The notes: generated from the letters alone by a model not told the origin. 64,000 bases of DNA from Longimicrobiales bacterium (GCA_035461765.1 DATHUY010000160.1:62001-126000); one strand, 5' to 3'; shown: positions 27,005-36,675, numbered from the stretch's first letter. A program made the numbers and translations.

Positions 27005-27963
27005 ACGTCTACGACATTTTCTGGTTCACGCACCCCAGGGGCGCGCAGGCCGTGGAGAATGCCGCGCACCGTGCTTCCCAGCATCGTTGCCTCCTCCCGC
27101 AGTGCCGCGGCACGGCTGACGTCCCGCGGCCGAACTACCTGCGCGACACGGAGGACGAACCACCTTGCCGCCAGCGGCACCGCATGAACGTCCCGCTGAC
27201 GCAGCCACAGGCCGAAGCAGGCGCCCATACCGAAGCCGTACATCGGTCGACGGACGAGACGCTCATGCTTCGACTGCCGTTCGTGCAGCACCAGCGAAGC
27301 CGGTTCGAAGCGGACCCGCGCGCCGGCGCGCAGCAGCCGGTAGAAAAGGTCCATATCGACGCCGCCTTGTGCCGGCGAGCCCGGACCGAGCCGCTCGTCG
27401 CAGCCGCCGATCGCCAGGTATGCCGCGCGGAGCACGGCGAAGTTGTTGCCGCTGCCGACGTGCCACGGCGGCGCCCGGCCGATCCATTCGCGGGCCGCGG
27501 TATTCGACCGGGTCGCGACGGGCAGCGTGCGATCTCCCTCGGCCGGCGCCGGCAGCACTCGCCCGGTGACCATGTCGTAACGCCCGCTCGCTGCCAGCCC
27601 CGCGATCACTGACAGCCACTGCCCGTCCGGCAGACAGTCGTCGTCCGTCACCGCGATCCAGTCAGAGACCGCCGCTCGGACACCGGCGTTCTGCGCGGCG
27701 CCAAGCCCCAGTGGCGGCTGGCGCAGGTAGTGGATCGGCGGCGAATCGTGCGGCACGGCGTCGATCACGGCGGAGACTGGCGCGTGTTCGCCCTGGTCGA
27801 CGATCACGATCTCCGCGGGCTGCGTTGCGCCACGGCGCAAGGCCGCGAGACAGCGCTCGAGCGAGGCCGGCCGGTCTCGCGTGCACACGACAATGCTGAT
27901 CGGGGCCGCAGGTCCCGACGTTGTCGTTCCCGGCGCGGCCGGAATGTCGTCAGACGCCTTCAT
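27001..27963 (-). CDS. GT2 glycosyltransferase (last gene of the glycan operon)
   Basis: A 320-residue GT-A enzyme. It has the opening strand ISIVVCTRDRPASLERCL, the metal/nucleotide-sugar site VTDDDCLP, and an acceptor-side GSGNNFAVLRAAYLAIGG followed by an acidic DMDLF. Helices in the C-terminal 100 residues may touch the membrane. The ATG at 27963 is chosen because it overlaps the preceding gene by only 14 bp and starts just before the fold; an earlier start adds an unrelated Arg-rich segment. It is the terminal gene of a run of overlapping glycosyltransferases. The sugar specificity cannot be read from sequence. Confidence 0.85.
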   Translation of the reverse strand: MKASDDIPAAPGTTTSGPAAPISIVVCTRDRPASLERCLAALRRGATQPAEIVIVDQGEHAPVSAVIDAVPHDSPPIHYLRQPPLGLGAAQNAGVRAAVSDWIAVTDDDCLPDGQWLSVIAGLAASGRYDMVTGRVLPAPAEGDRTLPVATRSNTAAREWIGRAPPWHVGSGNNFAVLRAAYLAIGGCDERLGPGSPAQGGVDMDLFYRLLRAGARVRFEPASLVLHERQSKHERLVRRPMYGFGMGACFGLWLRQRDVHAVPLAARWFVLRVAQVVRPRDVSRAAALREEATMLGSTVRGILHGLRAPGVREPENVVDV

Positions 27964-28855
27964 GCCCGCGACGCCGCAGCAGTCGTTTGACGCGACTGGC
28001 CAGCCCCAGCGCCGCGCGCGGCCCCTCCATCCACCGCCCGAGCGCGTGGACGTACCGGTCGTCCTCCGGCGTGCGTGCGCTGCCGGACAACTGCCAGAAC
28101 GCCGCCCACACATAGAACTTGAAGCCGACCAGCACGCCCGCCCGCATCAGACCGGGGACGCCGTCGCGCCATGCGCGACCGACGATCAAGTGGCGATAGG
28201 TCGCCTCCCCCAGAGTGCCTATCATGCGGCGCGCCGTGAACACTTCGCCGCGGTCGATCATCGACTGCGCCTGCAGCGGTGCGTAGCGGACCACGCGGTC
28301 GATGACTTCCGGAACAGTGCGACTGCGCTCGTGCACCATAACGAGTTCATCCCGAGCGGGGATGTGGTACACGTACGGCTCCGGCACCTGCGGCAGCGCA
28401 TTCGGGATCTCTGGCCACGCTACCGCGGAGCGGCGGTACATGCGAAGCTGCGGCTCATACCGCTGGAGCGGGCTGCTCGGTGCGTGCCCGAAGTCATAGT
28501 TCATGCGCGGTACCACGACGGCATGCACGTCGGCAATGCCGGCAACTTCCCTGAGCGCGTCCGCGAGCCCGGGTGTGATGCGCTCGTCCGGATCGAGCAC
28601 GAGGATCCAGTCGTGGCGCGCATGCGCAGCGATCTCGTTACGGACGATTTCGACGATCGGCACTGGCGCCCGTCGAACCACCTGCGCGCCGTGGCGCGCC
28701 GCGAGCTCCGCCGACCCGTCCGAACTCTCGAGGTCCATGACGATTACGTCGTCCGACCACGCCACGGACTCGAGGCAGGGGCCCAGCCGATCGGCCTCGT
28801 TGCGGCATGCGATGCAGACGGAGATGCTTGCCGCGGCGGGTTCTGCGGTCGTCAT
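27950..28855 (-). CDS. GT2 glycosyltransferase, WaaE/KdtX-like
   Basis: A 301-residue protein. Its pattern (SVCIACRNEADRLGPCLESV, then VIVMDLESSDGSAELA and LVLDPDERITPGLAD) matches the WaaE/KdtX-like branch of GT2, which often transfers glucose or heptose in lipopolysaccharide cores. The DPDE motif supplies the metal-binding acidic pair. A C-terminal segment (LMRAGVLVGFKFYVWAAFWQ) is likely membrane-associated. It overlaps both neighbours (4 bp upstream, 14 bp downstream), so translation is coupled along the operon. Confidence 0.88.
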   Translation of the reverse strand: MTTAEPAAASISVCIACRNEADRLGPCLESVAWSDDVIVMDLESSDGSAELAARHGAQVVRRAPVPIVEIVRNEIAAHARHDWILVLDPDERITPGLADALREVAGIADVHAVVVPRMNYDFGHAPSSPLQRYEPQLRMYRRSAVAWPEIPNALPQVPEPYVYHIPARDELVMVHERSRTVPEVIDRVVRYAPLQAQSMIDRGEVFTARRMIGTLGEATYRHLIVGRAWRDGVPGLMRAGVLVGFKFYVWAAFWQLSGSARTPEDDRYVHALGRWMEGPRAALGLASRVKRLLRRRGHEGV

Positions 28856-29874
28856 GTGCCTTGCGCTCCCGGGCCTCTACCGAGGGTGCTCAGTACTGCC
28901 CGGCCAAGTCCTGCGGCGGCACCGATGACAACACTCGACGCGGCGCCGCCCAGCACGACCGGAGACCGGTTGCACGTCAGGGCCTCACGGAACTGTGCCC
29001 GCGCGCCGGTGACATCTCCGCTGCGGAGCAGGCGCAGCGAACGACGCACTGCGGCGGCGGCGGTGTTGCGCAGCGCCTGCCGGGTGATCTCGTCGACACG
29101 ATCCCGGGGCAGCAACGCCCGGTTCATCTCGATGACGCGCCGCAGGTACTGCACGTTCTCGCCCGTTCGCAACATCCGCCCGCTCAGCGAGCGCTTGTGA
29201 ACCCGGTAGAGCGCGAGCGGCTCCGGCTCGTACCACACGGCGTAATGGGCCCCGATCCGCACCCACATCTCCCAGTCCTCACAATAGGTTATCGCATGGG
29301 CGAAGCCGCCGAGATGCTCATACGTCGACCTGCGCACGACCATGGCAGGCGTTTGCAGACGCTGCCCAGAAGCGATCCTTGCGAGCCAGTCCGGAATGAC
29401 GCCGGCCACAGCCTGCTCGAGGGGCGCGAGCCGGATCGGGTTTCCGTCCTCATCCATGACAGCATACCTGCAGAATGCTGCACCGATGTCCGGTTTGCTC
29501 GCGAATGCTGCCTCCAGCCGCGCGTAGAATCCGGGCCGGACGCAATCATCGCCGTGCAGAAGGTGCACGAGGTGACCGCGCGCCCGTTGCAGACAGGTAT
29601 CGAAGTTCTTCGTGTTGCCGACGTTCTCCCGCTGCCGGTAGAAGGAGACACGGCCGCCGCCGACCTTTTCCACCACCGCCCGCGGATCATCGCGGCTGGA
29701 GTGGTCATCGACGACTTCGATCTGCATCACGTCGGGGCCGGGGTCCTGGGAGAGGACACTCTCGAGCGTCGCCCGCAGATAGCCCGCGCAGTTGTAGGTC
29801 GGGATCATCACCGACCAGAGCGGACGACGTTCGCCGTGCGGAACCGATGGGATGGAAATCGTCGGGCCGGTCAT
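28852..29874 (-). CDS. GT2 glycosyltransferase
   Basis: A 340-residue GT-A enzyme. It opens WSVMIPTYNCAGYLRATLES and has the acidic motif LLHGDDCVRPGF for nucleotide-sugar and metal. The acceptor region contains ITYCEDWEMWVRI, and a helical C-terminus follows. The ATG at 29874 forms an ATGA overlap with the stop of the previous gene, whereas the longer frame upstream lies inside that gene. Substrate unknown. Confidence 0.88.
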   Translation of the reverse strand: MTGPTISIPSVPHGERRPLWSVMIPTYNCAGYLRATLESVLSQDPGPDVMQIEVVDDHSSRDDPRAVVEKVGGGRVSFYRQRENVGNTKNFDTCLQRARGHLVHLLHGDDCVRPGFYARLEAAFASKPDIGAAFCRYAVMDEDGNPIRLAPLEQAVAGVIPDWLARIASGQRLQTPAMVVRRSTYEHLGGFAHAITYCEDWEMWVRIGAHYAVWYEPEPLALYRVHKRSLSGRMLRTGENVQYLRRVIEMNRALLPRDRVDEITRQALRNTAAAAVRRSLRLLRSGDVTGARAQFREALTCNRSPVVLGGAASSVVIGAAAGLGRAVLSTLGRGPGAQGT

Positions 29875-30899
29875 GGTGCTGCTACCGACGACGGTGTTCC
29901 ATGCGGAGCGGCTGAACGGCCAGCCTGCTCGGCTGCCCGGTACGCCTGCTCCAGGCGCAGGCGTACCGCTGACCACTGGTCAGCGTTACCCACCTGATCG
30001 GCCACCCCGCGCCAGAAACAGTATTCGCGAAGCTGCCCATACACGGCCTTCCACAACCAGCGAAACCGGATGCGCTCGGCTCCCCCCAGGATGAGGATGC
30101 CCAGGCGCGTGAGAACTGCACCGACCCACGGCGCTCTGAACGCCAGGTACCGGGGCAGGTGAGCGGGTCGGAACAGGCGTGTAGAAGGAAGGAGGTGCGG
30201 GTGAACGTCCACCAGGATGACCGATGCTCGCCCGCCGCTTCGAACCCGCCGGAGGGAGGCGGCCAGGTCGGTGGTCTCCAGATGGGTGGCCGCCGCGTCC
30301 GGGGCATATACGAGGGCAACCCCGCTCTTCGAGAGCCGAACTCCAAGCTCGTAGTCTTCGAGAGAGCCGACCAGCCTGGGATCGAATCCAACCACGCGCG
30401 AGAAGGTAGCCGCTGGCAACGAGAGATTGCCGCTGAGCACATGGCGGCGCTCGGGGTCAGCCATGTGCTCGTACGTACGGTGCCAGAACCTGTACAGCGC
30501 GGCCGCCAGGTAGCTCTGGTCCTCCCGCCAGCCGGGGAAGCATGGGCCCATGACGGCGCAATCTTCGCTCGTGAGATGCTCCCGCACGTGGGCCTGTACG
30601 AGGCCGGGCGATGGGATGACATCGTCGTCCAGGAAGAGGAGAAGTGCTCCCCGGGCGGCCTCGGCCCCTCGGTTCCGCGCCGCGGCCGCGCCGCTGGCCG
30701 GCTGCGTGATCACGCGCAGGTCGAAGGGAACCTCGATTCTGGCGAGCGCCGCCTCCGTACCGTCACTGCACCCGTCCGCGACGACGATCACCTCCATGCG
30801 ATCCACGGCAAAGGTCTGCGCCGCGAGGGCTTCGAGGCATTGCCGCAGACACGACAGCCGGTCGTGCGTCGGGACGACGACCGATATGTCCGGCTTCAC
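29871..30899 (-). CDS. GT2 glycosyltransferase
   Basis: A 342-residue enzyme starting at a GTG at 30899 that overlaps the previous stop as GTGA. It opens ISVVVPTHDRLSCLRQCLEA, has LLLFLDDDVIPSPGLVQAH as the metal site, and carries GSLEDYELGVRL in the acceptor half. A C-terminal hydrophobic stretch (PRYLAFRAPWVGAVLTRLGI) suggests membrane contact. In the same frame an unlikely 180-residue Arg/Pro-rich extension lies upstream within the neighbouring gene and is not part of this protein. Confidence 0.87.
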   Translation of the reverse strand: MKPDISVVVPTHDRLSCLRQCLEALAAQTFAVDRMEVIVVADGCSDGTEAALARIEVPFDLRVITQPASGAAAARNRGAEAARGALLLFLDDDVIPSPGLVQAHVREHLTSEDCAVMGPCFPGWREDQSYLAAALYRFWHRTYEHMADPERRHVLSGNLSLPAATFSRVVGFDPRLVGSLEDYELGVRLSKSGVALVYAPDAAATHLETTDLAASLRRVRSGGRASVILVDVHPHLLPSTRLFRPAHLPRYLAFRAPWVGAVLTRLGILILGGAERIRFRWLWKAVYGQLREYCFWRGVADQVGNADQWSAVRLRLEQAYRAAEQAGRSAAPHGTPSSVAAP

Positions 30900-31840
30900 G
30901 GCGTCCTGTTCTCCTTCGGGAACCAGGCCGCCTGGAGCTGGCCGCGTGCCCTGCTGGCGCGAGCAAGATTCATGATCCACACTTCGGGCGGGGCGAAGGG
31001 ACGGCGGAGCCGAAACCCCAGCTCGTGCCGCACGATCCGGGCTAGAAGGCGGTATGGCCGGTTGCGAGGGAGGTTCCCGCCCTTTTCCGGTGACTGTGCG
31101 ATGTAGTGTCCCGACCCGATCATCCAGCGGCGGACAAAACCCACGCTCTGGCTGCTGCTGGGCACCCAGTGCCGCACCCGCGGTTCCGGCGTCCACCAGC
31201 CAGTGTGGCCCGCGGCCAGCATCCGGCGGATCACCTCGGTCTCCTCGCCCACGGAATACTCTCCGTGCCGCACACCCAGCGCGGGGTCGAACGGAAAGCG
31301 GAGCAGCGCTTCCCGCCGCATCGCCATGTTCCCGCCGTAAGGGCCGCTGTCCACCCGATCGAGGGTCAGCTCGACGGGCGCGTCGCCCATCGTCTGCCGG
31401 CCGTAGACGGGCCCGATCTGGTCCAGAACCCGCGGAATCCATGCGGGAGGATCACCTTCGAACCATGGCTCGATCGGTCCGCCGAACACCGAGGAATCAG
31501 GCCAGCGTCGGAACGCGGCGGCGTAGGCCGCCAGCCAGTTCCTGTCGACGAAGACATCATCGTCCGTCCAGAGGATGAACTCGCCCCTGGCCTCCGTCAG
31601 CGCACGGTTGCGCGCGTGAGAGAGTCCGGGCGACAGCTCGAGCAGACGGCGGACAGGCAGCCGACCTCGAAAGGATGAGACGACCTCGTCCGTCGCATCC
31701 GTACAGAGGTTGTTGACCACGAGGAGCTCCCAGGTGACGTCGGGGGGCACCACCAGGTGCGTCATCTGCTCGAGCGATTCGGCGAGGAGGGCACAGCGAT
31801 TCCAGGTGCTTACAGCCACGGTGAGATGCAGGGACGGCAT
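30896..31840 (-). CDS. GT2 glycosyltransferase
   Basis: A 314-residue enzyme with LTVAVSTWNRCALLAESLEQ at the start and FILWTDDDVFVDRNWL as the metal-binding site. A long acceptor region contains GPYGGNMAMRREAL and VGEETEVIRRML. The ATG at 31840 lies 7 bp after the previous gene; an upstream extension in frame would overlap that gene and looks non-coding. The order of domains and the length match succinoglycan-type GT2 enzymes, but specificity is unknown. Confidence 0.86.
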   Translation of the reverse strand: MPSLHLTVAVSTWNRCALLAESLEQMTHLVVPPDVTWELLVVNNLCTDATDEVVSSFRGRLPVRRLLELSPGLSHARNRALTEARGEFILWTDDDVFVDRNWLAAYAAAFRRWPDSSVFGGPIEPWFEGDPPAWIPRVLDQIGPVYGRQTMGDAPVELTLDRVDSGPYGGNMAMRREALLRFPFDPALGVRHGEYSVGEETEVIRRMLAAGHTGWWTPEPRVRHWVPSSSQSVGFVRRWMIGSGHYIAQSPEKGGNLPRNRPYRLLARIVRHELGFRLRRPFAPPEVWIMNLARASRARGQLQAAWFPKENRTP

Positions 31841-31847
31841 CGAAGAA

Positions 31848-32918
31848 TCAGCTCCGCGCACGCCCGGCGACGTGATCCAGCATCCTGCGTGAAGCGGTGG
31901 ACGCCGCCCGCCCCACATCTCGCAGGAGCAGCGTGGGACGCCGTTGAAGCACACGCAGAGCGAGCCGCGTCGGCGCATCCCACGGAGCGAGCAGCCTCCC
32001 CGCGCCGTGGCAGAACCGCGGCGATCGCAGCGTCGCCCAGGCTGACGTCCCGGAGCGCCGACGCAGATGGCGGGCGACACGGATCAACACGGGGAGAGCG
32101 AACGGATGACGGCGCCTCGACAGCAGCCGCGCCTCCCCCGCTGTGCACCCGTACAGCGCCGGCGCGTGCTCTGCGAAACGCTCCATCACCGCTTTGCGCA
32201 TCCTTCCCTGCCGTTCAGACATCACGGTAGTGCTCCGCTCGTGAACCCTGTATCGCAGCACGGATTCCTCGACGTTCGCGAGCTGGTACCGAACTGCCAG
32301 CCGCAACCAGAGATCGTAGTCCTCCACATTGACCGCACCGACGTGTCGGTAGTTTCCCACCGCGAGAACTGCGGAGCGCCGGAAGAGTACGGACGGTTGT
32401 GCGAGACCCGGGCCGTTCAGCATGTCGGTGACGATGGCATGATCTTCCAGGGCGAAGCGAATCCCCGGCAGCATCCGCCCAGCCGCATCCACCACAGTCA
32501 GCTGCCCTCCCACGGCCGCCACCGCCGGATTCGCGGCCAGGAAGTTCAGCTGCAGTTCCAGGCGATTCGGGGCGTTGATATCGTCCGCGTCTATCCACGC
32601 ACACAGCTCGGTCGGCGCTTCCAGCACCAGTTGCGCCCGGGCATCTCCCAGGGACGCCGGTCGATCCGTGACAATCTTTCCAGGCAGCCGTTCCGGAATC
32701 CACCGGTTCAGCTCCTCCACGGTGCCATCGACGGAGCCATTGTCCCATGCCAGGATCTGCCATCCTCGACAGGTTTGCGCCTCGATGGACGCCAGCGTCT
32801 CACGGAGGTATGGCATCCCATCGCGTACAGCCAGCAGCCAGGTGACAGGAGCTTTCGACCCCGACGGCCCATGTCGCGGCGCCGCTTCGGAGATCGATCT
32901 GCCGTCAGCGGCCGACAT
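31848..32918 (-). CDS. GT2 glycosyltransferase
   Basis: A 356-residue GT-A protein. It opens TWLLAVRDGMPYLRETLASI, has CAWIDADDINAPNRLELQ as the acidic metal site, and carries NVEDYDLWLRLA in the acceptor half. The C-terminal 120 residues are Arg-rich and helical, perhaps lying on the inner membrane. It overlaps the preceding GT14-like gene by 14 bp. The short N-terminal extension before the fold (residues 1-22) is Ser/Ala/Arg-rich. Confidence 0.87.
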   Translation of the reverse strand: MSAADGRSISEAAPRHGPSGSKAPVTWLLAVRDGMPYLRETLASIEAQTCRGWQILAWDNGSVDGTVEELNRWIPERLPGKIVTDRPASLGDARAQLVLEAPTELCAWIDADDINAPNRLELQLNFLAANPAVAAVGGQLTVVDAAGRMLPGIRFALEDHAIVTDMLNGPGLAQPSVLFRRSAVLAVGNYRHVGAVNVEDYDLWLRLAVRYQLANVEESVLRYRVHERSTTVMSERQGRMRKAVMERFAEHAPALYGCTAGEARLLSRRRHPFALPVLIRVARHLRRRSGTSAWATLRSPRFCHGAGRLLAPWDAPTRLALRVLQRRPTLLLRDVGRAASTASRRMLDHVAGRARS

Positions 32919-33414
32919 CGCCTGGAGCCGGTGCTTCGTTCAGAAGCTGCGCATCGATCTGTGCCATCAGTTTCGCCGACTTCTGCGGGTCGAATTTCCG
33001 CGCCAGCAGGCAGTGGGAATCACGAAGCCTGCAGAAATCTCGCTCATCCAGAATGGACGGGTAGCCACGCTCGCCACCGTACGGGCCGGTCCAGGCGATG
33101 TATCGCAGGTTGAAGGTGTCCTCAGGAATCCGGCTCTGGTCCGTCTTTTCACCCTCCGGTGTCGATCCACTCCACTCCCTGTACAGCTGATAGTTGGCCG
33201 CTCTCGATGCCAGGAGAGAGTTCATGACTGTCTGGAAGAACATCTCGTCAGGACATTCCGTGAAGCGGTAGAAACGCACGAAATCCGGATTCTCCTCCAC
33301 GAAACTCAGTGTATACTCCACACAGTCGTGCGTCCGGCTCCACCACTGGGACCCTCCGTACGGCTCCAACTCGGCCGGCTGCTCGTGAGCAAGGACGAGA
33401 TAGGCGATGCTCAA
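32905..33414 (-). pseudogene. Core-2/I-branching (GT14-like) enzyme with an internal in-frame deletion
   Basis: The 169-residue product starts as a GT14 enzyme should (MSIAYLVLAHEQPAEL). It then jumps straight to the C-terminal half of the family (YGGSQWWSRTHDCVEYTL, then CPDEMFFQTVMNS and LRYIAWTGPYGG). Roughly 120-170 residues of a family that normally has about 300 are missing, yet the frame is open and keeps its overlaps with both neighbours (4 bp and 14 bp). The missing part would carry most of the donor-binding half, so activity is doubtful. It is marked here as a broken gene; it may still be translated. Confidence 0.7.
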
Positions 33415-34412
33415 GTCACGCGAACGGCAAGAGTTCTCAGTGACCGACGGACTCTCCGTCGGAGTCGATCGAAAGCGCCGATCGCCCGATATGTCCTCCG
33501 ATACCTGAATGGCCGCAGCTCGCGGTTCACGGCTGCGAGAAGCCTGCGATCGCGGATACCCTCTTCATCGAGATAGGCGTCCAGCCAGCGGAGAAACTTT
33601 TCGTACGAACGGTTGGTGCCACGCACGCGGTATTCGCCCGACGTTATCGCTGCCCGGGTCGTCGAGTCGGCGTGCTGGCGATACAGGTCATAGGTCCCGC
33701 TGTGGACATAGACTTTCCGCTTCAGGCAGATTTTGAAGAAGAGCACAAACTCTTCGTACATCGTCCGGAAATCCTCCTGAAAGCATCCCAGTTCCTCGAT
33801 GTCTCTGCGACGGATGAGCACCCCGCACGTCGAGGGTGCCATGGCCCTCCCATCGAGAAATCGGACCGCCAGCTCCGGGGGCTCGATCAGCGAATCGGGA
33901 GCTACGCCGAGGGTACGAACCCAGTCATGTGCATCATCCTCCGGTCGCCCGCTCCAGCTATGCCAGGCCCGTGTGGCACCGTACACCATGGCTGCCTCCG
34001 GATAATCGTCGAGTAACCGCACCTGCTTCTCGAGCTTGAGCGGCAGGTAGACGTCGTCCGCATCGAGGAAGGCCACGTATTCTCCGCGGGCACTCGCGAG
34101 GCCCAGGTTACGGGACGCGCTCATCCCGCGATTCGCATGCGATGGATGCTCCAGATAACGGACCCTGTCCGGGTATCGCGCTGCATAGTGCCGTGCGGTG
34201 TCCGAGCTCCGATCGCTCGATCCGTCATCGACCAGGAGCAGTTCCCAGCGTTTGCAGGACTGTGAGAAAACGCTGGCGATCGCTTCCTCGATGAACGCTT
34301 CTCCATTGAGGAAGATGGTGATGATCGAGACGAGCGGCAGTTCGTCTCCCACCTGCGGTCGCTGCTCGGATGGACGGCTCCCGGGACGAGTGCTAGAAGT
34401 CCGGCCCAGCAT
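33411..34412 (-). CDS. GT2 glycosyltransferase
   Basis: A 333-residue enzyme. It opens LVSIITIFLNGEAFIEEAIA, and the nucleotide-sugar site is VAFLDADDVYLPLKLE. Acceptor-side residues include FRTMYEEFVLFFKICL. A strongly basic C-terminus (RRVRRSLRTL) may bind the membrane surface. It overlaps the Wzt gene by 20 bp and the GT14-like gene by 4 bp. Placed directly after the ABC exporter, it may act on the exported chain before transport. Confidence 0.88.
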   Translation of the reverse strand: MLGRTSSTRPGSRPSEQRPQVGDELPLVSIITIFLNGEAFIEEAIASVFSQSCKRWELLLVDDGSSDRSSDTARHYAARYPDRVRYLEHPSHANRGMSASRNLGLASARGEYVAFLDADDVYLPLKLEKQVRLLDDYPEAAMVYGATRAWHSWSGRPEDDAHDWVRTLGVAPDSLIEPPELAVRFLDGRAMAPSTCGVLIRRRDIEELGCFQEDFRTMYEEFVLFFKICLKRKVYVHSGTYDLYRQHADSTTRAAITSGEYRVRGTNRSYEKFLRWLDAYLDEEGIRDRRLLAAVNRELRPFRYRRTYRAIGAFDRLRRRVRRSLRTLAVRVT

Positions 34413-35733
34413 TCGACGCCGCGGAGTTGTAGTTCACGGATTCGTCGGGCCACTGCTCCCTGCCGGCGGTGCTTACATCGAAGCGGCAGGATACAAACCC
34501 GTTCTGCCTGGGAGTGATTCCCGCCCCCTCCTGCTGAACGCCGACGACATCCATCTCGAACGCCTCGTCGATCGCGTCGGCCGGCGTGCCGAGTGCATCG
34601 CTTGCCCACAGGCCGACCTGATATCGTCCCGGGTTGAGATGGACCGCATCGACCTCGAAGACCACGGAATTCCGGCCAGGCTGGAGCCGTACCGGCTTGT
34701 CGAGCGAGATCGCGTCGGCATTCAGAAGGATGAGGCCGCCGAGCGTGCGGATGTTGAATGCGAGGGATTCGATGGTCCGCGGCCCGGTGGAATCCACCAG
34801 CAGCCGCAAGATGAGGGGACCTCCGGTCCGCGGGAACGAGCCGACCTCCGGATCCATTCCGCTGTACCAGGCGGCGATGAACCGGACCGCGCCGTGCCCC
34901 ATCCGCCGCGCGCCCGCCAGGTCGATCCAGGTTTCGGGGCCCGCACTGCCGACGTCCCGGGACAGGTACCGCGAAACTACGGCCGCCGTGCGTCCCTGCG
35001 TGGTCATCCGACCATTGTCCAGCAGCACACAGCGCGAGCAGAGCCGCTGGACCGCGTCCATGTTGTGGCTCACGAAGAGAACGGTGCGCCCCTGCCGCGC
35101 CACATCCCCCATTTTGCCGAGGCACTTCTTCTGGAACGCAGCGTCGCCGACCGCCAGCACCTCGTCGACGATCAGGATCTCCGGCTCCAGGTGTGCCGCG
35201 ACGGCGAAGGCGAGCCGCAGGTACATGCCGCTGGAGTAGTGCTTGACCGGTGTGTCGATGAAACGCTCCACCTCCGCGAACGCCACGATCTCGTCGAACT
35301 TGCCCGCGACTTCATGACGGTGCATGCCGAGGATCGCGCCATTGAGGAACGTGTTCTCGCGACCCGTCAGCTCCGGGTGGAAGCCGGTCCCCACTTCCAG
35401 CAGGCTGCCGACCCGCCCGCGGATCTCGATGCGCCCTTCTGTCGGTTCCGTGATGCGCGACAGGATCTTGAGCAGCGTGCTCTTCCCCGCGCCGTTGCCT
35501 CCGATGATCCCGACGACCTCGCCGGGCTCGACATCGAACGACACGTCGCGCAGCGCCCAGAACGTCTCCGAACGCGGCCGTTCCCGGAAGCTGCGCAGCG
35601 GCGAGAACATCATCGTGCCGGCCCGCCGGGTCGACGTCGCGAGTGCATCCCGCAGGGTCGGGAACGACGTCTGCGCCGTGGCGAGCCGGAACCGTTTGCC
35701 CACACCCTGCACCCGAACCGCCGCCGTGCTCAT
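34393..35733 (-). CDS. wzt: ABC transporter ATPase for polysaccharide export (Wzt-like) with C-terminal carbohydrate-binding domain
   Basis: A 446-residue ATPase. It has Walker A GGNGAGKST (78-86), the signature YSSGM (166-170) typical of polysaccharide exporters, and Walker B ILIVDEVLAVGD (186-197). Residues from about 260 to the end form an extra beta-sandwich like the Wzt C-terminal domain, which in O-antigen exporters reads the chain-terminating modification. The membrane partner ends 3 bp upstream. Together they should flip the lipid-linked glycan built by the operon. The extra domain suggests the exported chain carries a defined cap. Confidence 0.92.
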   Translation of the reverse strand: MSTAAVRVQGVGKRFRLATAQTSFPTLRDALATSTRRAGTMMFSPLRSFRERPRSETFWALRDVSFDVEPGEVVGIIGGNGAGKSTLLKILSRITEPTEGRIEIRGRVGSLLEVGTGFHPELTGRENTFLNGAILGMHRHEVAGKFDEIVAFAEVERFIDTPVKHYSSGMYLRLAFAVAAHLEPEILIVDEVLAVGDAAFQKKCLGKMGDVARQGRTVLFVSHNMDAVQRLCSRCVLLDNGRMTTQGRTAAVVSRYLSRDVGSAGPETWIDLAGARRMGHGAVRFIAAWYSGMDPEVGSFPRTGGPLILRLLVDSTGPRTIESLAFNIRTLGGLILLNADAISLDKPVRLQPGRNSVVFEVDAVHLNPGRYQVGLWASDALGTPADAIDEAFEMDVVGVQQEGAGITPRQNGFVSCRFDVSTAGREQWPDESVNYNSAASNAGPDF

Positions 35734-35736
35734 TGC

Positions 35737-36675
35737 CTACACCCGATCCGCAAAGCTGCGCTCCATTCGCCGGAAATAGAACACACCACCCACGAGGATG
35801 GCGACGGCGGCGAGAGCGGACACGGCGAGCATCGGGCCCGGTGCCGAATGCGTACCCAGCAGCGTCCAGCGGAACCCTTCCACCACGCCGGCCATGGGGT
35901 TCAACCCGTACAGCGTGCGCCACGGCTCGGGGAGCATGCTGCTCGGGTACGCGACAGGCGTCGCGAGCAGCCACAGCTGAACGGTGAACGGGACGACGTA
36001 CGCCACGTCGCGGTACTGCACGTTGAGCGCCGCGAACCAGAGACCGACGCCGAGCGCTGTGACGAGCGCGAGCAGAAGCAGAGGGACGACCCATACGATC
36101 TGCGCGGTCGGCGCGATTCCGTAGAACGCCATCATGCCGAGCAGGACGCAGAACGCGATGAGGAAGTCGATTCCTCCGGCAAGCACCGCGGCGATGGGGA
36201 TGGCGAGGCGGGGAAAGTAGACCTTCTTCACGAGGTTCTGGTTCGCCACGAGGCTGCCGGCGGACTGCATGAGCCCGTGCGCAAAGAAGGCCCACGGCAC
36301 GAGCGCCGCAAAGCTGAAGATGGGGTATGGCAGTCCGTCGGAGGGGACACCGGCGAGCCGCCCGAAGAACAGGCTGAACACGACCATGGTGAAGAACGGC
36401 TGGATGATTGCCCAGGACGCGCCGAGCACCGTCTGCTTGTAGCGGACTTTGATGTCGCGCCATATCAGGAAGAAGAGCAGTTCCCGGTAGCGCCACAATT
36501 CGGCGAGGTCGGGCATGGCCAGGCCGGATTGCGGCTCGATGACGAGTGGCTCGGCGGACGTTGCCGCAGGAAGCCCCGCCTCGGGCGGCGCCCCCGCGGT
36601 GGACGGTTCCGGTTCCACGTCGGCCATCCCTGCGTCCGGCAGGCGCGGCAATGCTTCCACCCGGCGTGCGCTCAC
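35737..36675 (-). CDS. wzm: ABC-2-type permease for polysaccharide export (Wzm-like)
   Basis: A 312-residue membrane protein. A soluble Pro/Ala-rich N-terminus precedes the ABC-2 core, which starts LWRYRELLFFLIWRDIKVRY, the family signature. Six helices follow, with LVKKVYFPRLAIPIAAVLAG and LNPMAGVVEGFRW in the usual places. The GTG at 36675 overlaps the stop of the GT4 gene as GTGA, a join used elsewhere in this operon. A longer frame reaching 36714 would overlap that gene further. It pairs with the Wzt-like ATPase. Confidence 0.92.
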   Translation of the reverse strand: MSARRVEALPRLPDAGMADVEPEPSTAGAPPEAGLPAATSAEPLVIEPQSGLAMPDLAELWRYRELLFFLIWRDIKVRYKQTVLGASWAIIQPFFTMVVFSLFFGRLAGVPSDGLPYPIFSFAALVPWAFFAHGLMQSAGSLVANQNLVKKVYFPRLAIPIAAVLAGGIDFLIAFCVLLGMMAFYGIAPTAQIVWVVPLLLLALVTALGVGLWFAALNVQYRDVAYVVPFTVQLWLLATPVAYPSSMLPEPWRTLYGLNPMAGVVEGFRWTLLGTHSAPGPMLAVSALAAVAILVGGVFYFRRMERSFADRV

